Positions 29,140 through 36,504 of a stretch of 36,504 nt of DNA are shown piece by piece. Every line of letters begins with the position of its first letter. Positions within the stretch are counted from its first letter, which is position 1. Made by a program: the position numbers and the translations under genes. The DNA is from Armatimonadota bacterium (GTDB lineage: Bacteria; Armatimonadota; Fimbriimonadia; Fimbriimonadales; ATM1), in assembly GCA_022567555.1 (NCBI GenBank), contig JADFGT010000018.1, forward strand, positions 1 through 36,504. Reading direction: 5' to 3'. The notes below the pieces were generated by a model. That model worked only from the letters and a program-made list of their open reading frames with translations, did not search any database and was not told the DNA's origin.

Positions 29140-32022
29140 ATGGAATCCCGTATGTCCGATAAGACGAATAACGACCCGAACCAAACCACGTCGGCGCAGG
29201 AACCGGCCGGCCGTTCGCCATCGGAGGCCCCAAACAACGCAGAAACCCAGGACCTTCCGGAAGCCGGAAAGCGAGGGTCTAACGAGAGCGCACAAAGATC
29301 GGCGGAGATTGAGGTTACGTTCCGCCCGCGGAAACCTGCACCGAAACGAGCAAAACCGGCGGCGGCGGCACCTGCGGGCAAGGTACGGCGCCCTCCCCGA
29401 GCTCGCCGAGCGCCCGCGGAACAGGACCAGGACACACGCCGGCCGACTTCAGAGCCCCCCACACGACAGAGGCCGGGCCCTGCGGCAAAGCGCAGAGTGA
29501 CCGGCCGGACGCGTCGCACGACATCCGCACCCAAGAAGCCGGGCGCCGACCGTCCCTACGCATCGCCGTTCGTGCACAGCCTGAAACCGGTGCGTTCGCC
29601 CAAAGGCGCGCCCCGCGTGGTTCGACACAATGGGCGGCCGACGCTCGTCATCGGCAAGAAGGTGATTCCACCCTTCTTCTTCTTCGGTAACCCGAGCGAC
29701 GAGGAACGGGCAAAGACGGTTTTCGACGAGATTCGGAAGGCGGGCGCCGCCGGAGTTCACCTGCACATTCTAATGATCGAATTCACGGTGGATTCAGCCA
29801 AGGTGCAAGAGGCCCTGGATTCTGCCGCGTACCTACTGAATGAAACGCTTTCTGCGGACCCCGAGGGCCACGTTATCTTCCGGGTCGTGTTCGGCGGAGG
29901 GGCCGGATGGGAATCGAAGTATCCAAACGCGGTGTTTCGCTGCGCCGACGGTACGCCTGCCGAGCCGAGCGTGTGCGACGACGGATTCTGGGGAGAGGCT
30001 GAGCGCCTGCTCGGTGACTTCGTGCGCGCCATAAGGGACCTTAAAAAAGCCGACAGAATAATAGGCCTGCACCTGGACCGCGGTGAGTGGTTCTTCGCAG
30101 ACGGTTGGGGCTATGACACGAGTGCCGCCGCCGAGGAGAAGTTTAGGGAATGGGTGAGGTACCGGTACTCCGACGACTCAGTGGCGCTGCGGTCCGCATG
30201 GTTCGACGGGAAGGTGCGGTTTGAGACGGCGAAGATTCCCGAGTTCACTCAGTATCCCGTCTCCGGCGAGGGCTTTCTCCGCGCGAGCCGTAAGGAGCGG
30301 CGATGGGTTGACTATCACCTGTTCCTAAGCGACGCTATCGTTGGGCGCATCCAGCGCCTCGCCTGGCAGGTCAAGAGCGCGAGCAGAGGCCGGCTGCTGG
30401 TGGCCGTCAGTTACGGCTACACGCTCGAGTGGTCGCACCCCGCCAGCGGCCACCTCAGCCTCGGCAAACTGCTGAGAACGCGCGAGGTGGACATAATATG
30501 CGGACCGCCCAGTTATCGCGACCGGCGGGCCGGCGGTGCGGCGCCGTTCCCTTCACCTATAGACAGTTTCGCGCTGAACGGGAAACTGTTCATCAGCGAA
30601 GAGGACTTCAAGACACCGATGGCCGCAGTCGCCGAACCGGATGACTTCAACCCCGTTATGGAGACCCCACAAGAATTGGAGGCGGCCCATTGGAGGGGTG
30701 TGGGCGCTGCCCTGGCGCACTCGGCGGGAATCGCATGGATGGACCTCTGGGGCAACGGCTGGCTGAACACATCCGCCATCTGGACTCGGGCGGAACGCGC
30801 ACGGAAGGCGCTCATTTGCGCGATGGCCGCCCCTCCCAAAGACCCCGACGTCGCCGTGCTGATTGACGAGCGCAGCCTCGCATATCTGAGCGACGCCCGC
30901 GCGTTCAAGCAGTTGATACAAGACGCGCGTGAAGCCGTGCTCAGGGCCGGAGTCAGCGCCGGTTTCTACCTGCTCAGCGACCTTGCGCACCGCACGCGAT
31001 TCCCGGAAGCGAAACTGTACATCTTTCTGAACGCTTGGGACATTCGGCCCGAGGTGCGCGCCAGCATCAAGGACCGGCTGCAACGCGATGGAAAGACACT
31101 GTTTTGGGTCTACAGCGCGGGCCTGTTTGAATCGGGGCGCCCTGCGTTGGAGCGGGTGCGCGAGGTGACCGGCATCGCCATCAGACCCCAACCGTTATAC
31201 AGCCACTCAGGGACCGCGATTCTCAACCGGAAGCACCCACTTACCGAACCGATCGAGCAGAGCGAACTTAGCACTGCGGAACAACTCGAGCCCAGCTATT
31301 TCGCCATCCCGGAAGAGGGATGCACCGTGCTGGGTGAGTACATCCAAACCGGGCTTCCCAGTCTCGTCGTTCGTGAGATCGCTTCCGGCAATGACCCGGC
31401 GCGCGCGTGGCGAACGGTGTTCCTCGGTGAGCCGGTAATCACGGAGAGAATCATCCAGGGATTGTGCAACCTGGCGGGTGTACAAATCTGGAACCATAAC
31501 GGAGACGTTGTGCATCTGCGGCCGCCCTTCCTGGCTGTGCACTACTCGGGGAGCGGGCACCGCATCGCCACGCTGCCCGACCGCTGGCACGCGTTCGACC
31601 TGACACGCGAGAAGATGATTGGATCCGACAGCGCCGGCCTCCAAAGTGAAACCGTCGACGGAGCCACAACCGTGCTGCTGATAGGCGAGGAGGCCGAAGT
31701 GCAGGAATTGGTGAACCTGGACACGGAGCGCCTTCTCACACTCGACGAACTTCCGGAACCGGAGCAAGACACTGTTGAGCAGGAGGACCTTGACCTGGAA
31801 GTGCCGATCATGCCGCTCCCCGACGCGGACGAGTTCCTCTCAATCCTCGCCGACACCATCGAGGAAGTGCCGGAGGAGCGGGACGTGCCGACGGCCCCCA
31901 AGCAGCGCGGGGCGGCAAGCCCCGGCCAGCGGAAGAGGGCGGCGCCGAGAAAGCGGCGTGCGACCAAGACGAGAGAGGATGCGCAGACGGTCATCGGCGT
32001 GACTTTCCGCGAGAAGGGGTAA
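29140..32022 (+). CDS. GH42-like (clan GH-A) glycoside hydrolase-like protein with disordered basic tails
   Basis: A 960-residue protein. Residues 1-155 are a low-complexity Pro/Arg/Lys/Ala tail. Residues about 165-560 look like a GH-A clan (beta/alpha)8 barrel close to GH42 beta-galactosidases, with candidate acid/base E316 (DRGEWFFADGWGYD) and a candidate nucleophile in ISEEDF (E487/E488). Residues about 580-790 resemble the GH42 trimerisation domain (VAVLIDERSLAYLSDARAF, then KLYIFLNAWDI). An acidic then basic tail ends the protein. Both tails carry VTFR (59-62 and 954-957). There is no signal peptide, which is odd for a hydrolase of this size. ATG 29140 has GGAG 5 nt upstream. It lies between lptD (79-bp gap) and era (4 bp). 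Substrate unknown, and activity unproven. Confidence 0.72.
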   Translation: MESRMSDKTNNDPNQTTSAQEPAGRSPSEAPNNAETQDLPEAGKRGSNESAQRSAEIEVTFRPRKPAPKRAKPAAAAPAGKVRRPPRARRAPAEQDQDTRRPTSEPPTRQRPGPAAKRRVTGRTRRTTSAPKKPGADRPYASPFVHSLKPVRSPKGAPRVVRHNGRPTLVIGKKVIPPFFFFGNPSDEERAKTVFDEIRKAGAAGVHLHILMIEFTVDSAKVQEALDSAAYLLNETLSADPEGHVIFRVVFGGGAGWESKYPNAVFRCADGTPAEPSVCDDGFWGEAERLLGDFVRAIRDLKKADRIIGLHLDRGEWFFADGWGYDTSAAAEEKFREWVRYRYSDDSVALRSAWFDGKVRFETAKIPEFTQYPVSGEGFLRASRKERRWVDYHLFLSDAIVGRIQRLAWQVKSASRGRLLVAVSYGYTLEWSHPASGHLSLGKLLRTREVDIICGPPSYRDRRAGGAAPFPSPIDSFALNGKLFISEEDFKTPMAAVAEPDDFNPVMETPQELEAAHWRGVGAALAHSAGIAWMDLWGNGWLNTSAIWTRAERARKALICAMAAPPKDPDVAVLIDERSLAYLSDARAFKQLIQDAREAVLRAGVSAGFYLLSDLAHRTRFPEAKLYIFLNAWDIRPEVRASIKDRLQRDGKTLFWVYSAGLFESGRPALERVREVTGIAIRPQPLYSHSGTAILNRKHPLTEPIEQSELSTAEQLEPSYFAIPEEGCTVLGEYIQTGLPSLVVREIASGNDPARAWRTVFLGEPVITERIIQGLCNLAGVQIWNHNGDVVHLRPPFLAVHYSGSGHRIATLPDRWHAFDLTREKMIGSDSAGLQSETVDGATTVLLIGEEAEVQELVNLDTERLLTLDELPEPEQDTVEQEDLDLEVPIMPLPDADEFLSILADTIEEVPEERDVPTAPKQRGAASPGQRKRAAPRKRRATKTREDAQTVIGVTFREKG

Positions 32023-32026
32023 TTGC

Positions 32027-32932
32027 TTGGCTTATAGGTGTGGAGTCGTCGCTGTCGTGGGAAAGCCGAACGTCGGCAAAAGTACCCTTATCAACTTTGT
32101 CGTCGGCAAAAAGGTCGCGATCGTAACGCCCCGGCCCCAAACGACTCTCAAACCGATTCTGGGTGTAGCAAACCTGCCGGATGCTCAAATCCTGTTCCTG
32201 GACACGCCCGGCATCCACCGGCCGCGCACCAGACTGGGCAGGGCGATGGTGAATTCGGCCATACATACGCTTGGCGACGCAGACGCCGTGCTTTTTGTCG
32301 TGGACGTGTCGCGCCCTCCCGGTGAGGAGGACCGGAGAATAACGAACCTGCTGGAGGAGTACGTGCGCGGCAGGGTCGTGGCCGCCCTCAACAAGATGGA
32401 CCGGCTTCGCGCGGAACACGTGGAGCGAAACTTCACCGCCTATGAGCAACTCACGCGGCCGGCGAAGATGATGTACACGAACGCGCTCGACGGCGAAAAC
32501 ATCGACAAATTGACCGACTTGATTAGCGAACTTTTGCCCGAAGCGCCGGCCGCTTTCGATGACCCGTCTCGGTTTACCGACCAAACGACGCAGGAAATGG
32601 CCGCCGAACTGGTACGAGAAAAGGCGCTCCTCTTCACGCGACAGGAGGTTCCGCACAGCATCGCGGTGTGCATTGACGAGTGGCAAGACGCGGACCCTCA
32701 GGACGAGAAGCCGCTCGTCTGGATCGAGGCGGTAATTTTCGTAGAGCGAAAGTCCCAGAAGCCGATCCTCATCGGGCGTGGCGGCTCAATGCTGAAGCGC
32801 ATCGGGACCGCCGCGCGCGAGGACCTCGAACGGCTCCTTGCGAACCATGTCTATCTGGGGCTCCGCGTGAAGGTACGTGAGAATTGGCGCGACAATCCGG
32901 CCAACCTGCGCGAACTGGGGCTGACGCGATAG
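32027..32932 (+). CDS. era: GTPase Era
   Basis: Essential GTPase for 16S rRNA maturation and small-subunit assembly. G1 is GKPNVGKST, the switch region is TPRPQTT, G3 is DTPGIH and G4 is NKMD. The C-terminal KH RNA-binding domain has ILIGRGGSMLKRIGTAARED. Length, 301 residues, is normal. The TTG start at 32027 (MAYRCGVVAVVGKPNVG) is supported by AAGGGG about 7 nt upstream and by the family N-terminus. It starts 4 nt after the stop of the glycosidase-like gene, so the two are probably co-transcribed. Confidence 0.95.
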   Translation: MAYRCGVVAVVGKPNVGKSTLINFVVGKKVAIVTPRPQTTLKPILGVANLPDAQILFLDTPGIHRPRTRLGRAMVNSAIHTLGDADAVLFVVDVSRPPGEEDRRITNLLEEYVRGRVVAALNKMDRLRAEHVERNFTAYEQLTRPAKMMYTNALDGENIDKLTDLISELLPEAPAAFDDPSRFTDQTTQEMAAELVREKALLFTRQEVPHSIAVCIDEWQDADPQDEKPLVWIEAVIFVERKSQKPILIGRGGSMLKRIGTAAREDLERLLANHVYLGLRVKVRENWRDNPANLRELGLTR

Positions 32933-33060
32933 GGTCGCGGCGTTAGAGATTGCGTGCATCCAGTCGGTCCTCGCACCGCCCACTGCGCCTGAGGGCTGTG
33001 TGCCTTGAAGCCGCGCACTGAGTAGAATGGAAAGACCTGAACCCCCAGGAGGACCCTGAC

Positions 33061-33438
33061 TTGAACATCCCCGACGACCTGAAATACACGAAGACTCACG
33101 AATGGATCCGCCTGGAGGGCTCGGTCGCAACGATCGGCATTACGGACTACGCGCAGTCTGAACTCGGAGATATCGTTTACGTCGAACTCCCCGAGGCGGG
33201 CCGCATACTGGCGGTGGGCGATACATTCGGAACCGTAGAGTCGGTGAAAACTGTGTCAGACGTGTACGCGCCCGTGTCCGGCGAGGTCGTTGAGACGAAC
33301 CCCGAACTGGAGTCCGCAAGTGAACTGCTCAACCAGGAGCCCTACGGAGAGGGCTGGATGGTGAAGATTCGTATGGACGGCGACGTGCCGGATGCATTGA
33401 CGGCCGACGCCTACAGAACGCTCCTGGAGACCGAATAG
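33061..33438 (+). CDS. gcvH: Glycine cleavage system H protein
   Basis: Lipoyl carrier of the glycine cleavage complex, which moves the aminomethyl group from P to T protein. The 125 residues match the family from MNIPDDLKYTKTHEWIRL, and the lipoylated lysine is K63 in ESVKTVSDVYAP. The TTG start at 33061 is preceded by AGGAGG at 8 nt, a strong ribosome binding site. The gene is followed by gcvPA after 8 bp. The 128 bp upstream show no recognisable glycine riboswitch. Confidence 0.95.
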   Translation: MNIPDDLKYTKTHEWIRLEGSVATIGITDYAQSELGDIVYVELPEAGRILAVGDTFGTVESVKTVSDVYAPVSGEVVETNPELESASELLNQEPYGEGWMVKIRMDGDVPDALTADAYRTLLETE

Positions 33439-33446
33439 GAACCGAT

Positions 33447-34772
33447 ATGCGTTACATTCCCCACACAGACGCCGACCGCCGCGAGATGTTGAAGACGATC
33501 GGCGTTTCATCAATTGAAAACCTGTTCGAGGACATCCCGCCGGAACTTCGCCTGCAAAAACAGCTGAACATACCCGGAAGCCTGGACGAATATGCCTTGG
33601 TACGCGAACTCAGCCGTATCTCGGCGGAAAACTTGGATCCGGCCGAGACAGTGAGCTTCTTGGGCGCCGGAGTCTATGAGCATTACGTGCCGGCGACTGT
33701 AATGGAACTCGTCAGTCGGGGCGAGTTTTTGACCGCTTACACTCCCTACCAGCCGGAGATGAGCCAGGGGTACTTGCAGACCATCTACGAGTTCCAGTCG
33801 CTCATCTGCGAAATAACCGGGATGGACGTGGCCAACGCCTCGATGTACGACGGGGCGACCGCCGCCGCCGAAGCCGTGCTGATGGCGTCCGGAATCAATA
33901 AACGCAAGAGGGCCCTCGTTTGCGACTCTCTTCATCCGCACTACCGCGAATGTATACGCACGTTCGCGGATTCGCTTGAGATCGAAGTGACAGAGGCGGA
34001 GACGCGCGAATTGGCGGCCCTGATAGACGACGAGACCGCGTGCGTCGTCGTGCAGTATCCGGACTTCTACGGGCGTGTCCGCTCTCCCAAACCCATAATC
34101 GAGGCGGCCCAGCGCCACGGCGCGCTGGCGATTGCAGTCAGCGAACCCGTAGCCCTCGGGGTCCTGCCGCCGCCCGGAGGCATGGGCGCGGACGTGATGG
34201 TCGGCGAGGCGCAACCGATGGGCGTGCCCGTCGGGTTTGGCGGGCCGATGGTCGGCTACTTCTGCACAAAGCGCGAGTTTGTCAGAGCGTTGCCCGGGCG
34301 CATAGTGGGGAAGACCCGCGACGAAAAGGGACGGCGGGGCTTCGTGATGACCCTTCGCACGCGGGAACAGGACATCCGGCGCGAGCGCGCCACCAGCAAC
34401 ATCTGCACAAACCAGGCGTTGATGGGGCTCGCGGTCACGGTCTGGATGTGCGCCCTGGGAAGGAACGGTTTTCGCCAATTGGCCGAGACCTGCGTGCAAA
34501 AAGCGCATTACGCGGCGAAGCAACTGTGCCGAGTCCCCGGGGTAAAACTGAAATGGCCGGAGGAGACGTTTGCGTTCGAGTTCACGCTCGACGTCGGCTT
34601 AGACGCCGCTTCGGCGCGCGATAGGATGTTGGAGCGCGGATACCATGCCGGACTGCCGTTGGGTCCTTATTCTGAGGACCTGCGCAACTGCCTGCTCGTT
34701 GCGGTGACGGAAGTGCGCACAAGGGAAGAGATTGACGGCTTTGCGACCGCTCTGGCGAAGGTGGTGAACTGA
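33447..34772 (+). CDS. gcvPA: Glycine dehydrogenase (decarboxylating) subunit 1
   Basis: N-terminal half of the two-subunit P protein, which decarboxylates glycine with PLP. The 441 residues begin MRYIPHTDADRREMLKTIGV and include FLGAGVYEHYVPATV, TAYTPYQPEMSQGYLQTIYE, MYDGATAAAEA and GFGGPMVGYF, all typical. AGGA lies about 7 nt before the ATG. The stop codon shares one base with the gcvPB start (TGATG). Confidence 0.95.
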   Translation: MRYIPHTDADRREMLKTIGVSSIENLFEDIPPELRLQKQLNIPGSLDEYALVRELSRISAENLDPAETVSFLGAGVYEHYVPATVMELVSRGEFLTAYTPYQPEMSQGYLQTIYEFQSLICEITGMDVANASMYDGATAAAEAVLMASGINKRKRALVCDSLHPHYRECIRTFADSLEIEVTEAETRELAALIDDETACVVVQYPDFYGRVRSPKPIIEAAQRHGALAIAVSEPVALGVLPPPGGMGADVMVGEAQPMGVPVGFGGPMVGYFCTKREFVRALPGRIVGKTRDEKGRRGFVMTLRTREQDIRRERATSNICTNQALMGLAVTVWMCALGRNGFRQLAETCVQKAHYAAKQLCRVPGVKLKWPEETFAFEFTLDVGLDAASARDRMLERGYHAGLPLGPYSEDLRNCLLVAVTEVRTREEIDGFATALAKVVN

Positions 34773-36244
34773 TGGCCGACTTCCCGCTGATCTTCGAAAG
34801 GTCCCGGCCCGGACGCATCGGCGCTTCACCGCCCAGGTGCGACGTTCCCGAGCGTCCGCTAATGGAACTCCTCGGAGAAGAGAACATCCGCGAGCCGGCG
34901 GCGCTGCCGGAGGTCGGCGAAATGGAGCTGGTCCGCCACTTCACAAACCTCAGCCGGAGGAATTACGGCATCGATAACGGTTTCTATCCGCTCGGCTCAT
35001 GCACGATGAAATACAACCCGAGGGTCAACGAGGTCGTTGCGGCGCTCCCGGGCTTTGCCATGATTCATCCCATGCAGCCGGAGGGCACTGTGCAGGGCTG
35101 CCTGCGCGTTCTGCACGACGTGCAGACCTGGATGGCCGAAATCACCGGCTTCGACACGGCGACCATGCAGCCCCCCGCGGGCGCGTCCGGAGAACTGATG
35201 TGCCTGCTGATGATCCGCGCATTTCACGCCGAGCGCGGGGAATCGGAGACCCGGCGCGTGGTCCTCGTTCCCGACAGCGCCCACGGCACGAACCCGGCCA
35301 GCGCCGCCCGCGCAGGCTACGCCGTGCGAGCCGTGAAAACCGACGGCCGAGGCGGAACCGACATCGAGGACCTGAAGCGAAACGTCGGCCCTGACGTCGC
35401 CGCGATGATGCTCACCAACCCGAACACGCTCGGCCTGTTTGAAACTGAGATTCTGCGCGTCAACGAACTGCTCCACGACGCCGGGGTGCAGGTTTTTCTG
35501 GACGGCGCCAACATGAACGCGATGCTCGGCGTCACCCGGCCCGGCGACGCCGGCTTCGACTGCATGCACCTGAACCTGCACAAAACGTTCAGCACGCCCC
35601 ACGGCGGCGGCGGTCCCGGATGCGGGTGCGTCGCCGTGAAGGGCCACCTTGAGCAGTTTCTGCCGCGGCCGGTCGTGACGAAACGCGACGGCCGCTACGC
35701 CCTGCTCCGTGACCGGCCCCACAGCATCGGCCGTGTCCACAGTTTCTTCGGGAACTTCCTGATGGCGGTGCGCGCGTGGGCCTATGTGCGCGCCTACGGC
35801 AGGGAACACCTGGCCGAAATCGCCCGCCACGCGGTCCTGAATGCGAACTATATCCAGGCGCGTGTCAAACATGAGTACCCGCCCGCATTCGACCGGGTCT
35901 GCATGCACGAGTGCGTTCTCAGCGCCAAACCTCTCAAAAAGCATGGGGCTCGCGCCTTCGACGTGAGCAAGCGCCTCATGGACTTCGGCTTTCATCCGCC
36001 CACCAACTACTTCCCATTGATCGTGCGAGCAGCACTCATGATCGAGCCGGTTGAGACCGAAAGTAAGCAAACACTTGATGCGTTTGCCGAAACAATGATC
36101 ACCATTGCGAAGGAAGCTCACGAAAATCCGCAAGTGTTGCAGGAAGCACCGCATGTAACGCCCGTCGCGCGCCTGGACGAAGTGCGTGCTGCCCGCCAAC
36201 TCGTGCTCTGTTGCCGTCCCATCCCCGCTTGGGCTGAAGATTAG
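34772..36244 (+). CDS. gcvPB: Glycine dehydrogenase (decarboxylating) subunit 2
   Basis: C-terminal half of the P protein, carrying the PLP-binding lysine K271 in NLHKTFSTPHGGGGPG. Other matches are NYGIDNGFYPLGSCTMKYNP, MQPPAGASGELMCL, DSAHGTNPASAARAGY and LTNPNTLGLFE. The 490 residues are normal. The split P form is common in thermophilic and many deep-branching bacteria, whereas E. coli has a fused GcvP. gcvT is not adjacent and must lie elsewhere. Confidence 0.95.
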   Translation: MADFPLIFERSRPGRIGASPPRCDVPERPLMELLGEENIREPAALPEVGEMELVRHFTNLSRRNYGIDNGFYPLGSCTMKYNPRVNEVVAALPGFAMIHPMQPEGTVQGCLRVLHDVQTWMAEITGFDTATMQPPAGASGELMCLLMIRAFHAERGESETRRVVLVPDSAHGTNPASAARAGYAVRAVKTDGRGGTDIEDLKRNVGPDVAAMMLTNPNTLGLFETEILRVNELLHDAGVQVFLDGANMNAMLGVTRPGDAGFDCMHLNLHKTFSTPHGGGGPGCGCVAVKGHLEQFLPRPVVTKRDGRYALLRDRPHSIGRVHSFFGNFLMAVRAWAYVRAYGREHLAEIARHAVLNANYIQARVKHEYPPAFDRVCMHECVLSAKPLKKHGARAFDVSKRLMDFGFHPPTNYFPLIVRAALMIEPVETESKQTLDAFAETMITIAKEAHENPQVLQEAPHVTPVARLDEVRAARQLVLCCRPIPAWAED

Positions 36245-36340
36245 TTCGCCGTGGACTCTCTACCCGTATTCGATAAATGGAGAGGGGCGCTGTAATCCCC
36301 ACCTCCGAACGAATGTTGTGTATCTGGAAGTTATTCCCGC

Positions 36341-36369
36341 CCCGTCCAGTGTGGGCTGCACTGGACGGG
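36341..36369 (+). terminator. Hairpin after gcvPB, 11-bp stem
   Basis: CCCGTCCAGTG and CACTGGACGGG pair perfectly around a 7-nt loop, 97 nt past the gcvPB stop. There is no T tract afterwards, so it may be a Rho-assisted terminator or a 3' stabiliser. The rest of 36245-36504 shows no gene. Confidence 0.5.
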
Positions 36370-36504
36370 TGTGACATGTCCGAGCAGCAAACTTCAGCGC
36401 TACTGCGTAAACCCAGATAGTAAGTTGCCTCATGGTGGTATATCCGGGCGGTGATAAACTCAGAGGAAGAGCCATCACTTCAGCCGTGGTGGTCGATCTC
36501 GTTT

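Noticed and set aside
32933-33060. Glycine riboswitch before gcvH
   Set aside because: The conserved aptamer core sequences are not present, and the gap is only 128 bp.
34997-36199. 400-codon minus-strand frame opposite gcvPB
   Set aside because: The plus strand encodes an unmistakable GcvPB; the antisense frame has no family resemblance.

Overview
The window is a GC-rich stretch of a bacterial chromosome. It codes for a diderm cell: an LptD-like outer-membrane LPS assembly protein sits next to an LptF/G-family permease. SMC, Era, PlsY, GlnE and the glycine cleavage genes are clearly chromosomal and core. TTG and GTG starts are common, many small proteins are secreted or membrane-bound, and intergenic DNA is full of hairpins and degenerate repeats. 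This fits a poorly studied diderm phylum of the Armatimonadota, Hydrogenedentota or Planctomycetota kind, but the sequence alone does not fix the phylum.

Layout. 1-894 (minus) is the N-terminal part of an RbsC-type sugar ABC permease. 1048-3789 is an SMC ATPase with no recognisable hinge domain. 3790-4167 is a run of perfect hairpins. 4168-4818 (minus) is an uncharacterised Fn3-like protein. 4945-11271 is an AT-richer accessory (defence-like) island. It holds a DNA methyltransferase fused to an Mrr-like nuclease domain, flanked by exact 20-bp direct repeats, and a tightly coupled four-gene minus-strand operon: Septu-like ATPase (PtuA-like), HNH nuclease (PtuB-like), a carboxynorspermidine-decarboxylase-like PLP enzyme, and a DUF3326 protein. 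I regard this operon as the best candidate for an undescribed system. 11272-12247 is non-coding and contains a 10-copy 21-bp tandem repeat.

12248-21147 holds small, mostly lineage-specific genes separated by repeats: a secreted isochorismatase-like hydrolase, an ABM-like protein, two DUF1579-like secreted paralogues, membrane proteins, a cupin, and a diverged tandem duplication that left a 22-codon gene remnant. 21148-21426 is a broken GH4 glycosidase gene running into glnE.

21419-36244 is dense core-gene territory on the plus strand: glnE-plsY (4-nt overlap), a zinc-ribbon membrane protein, an LptF/G permease and lptD (4-nt overlaps), a GH-A-clan hydrolase-like protein with disordered tails, era, then gcvH-gcvPA-gcvPB (two-subunit P protein, no gcvT in view). 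A strong hairpin follows gcvPB. No rRNA, tRNA, CRISPR array or transposase was recognised.
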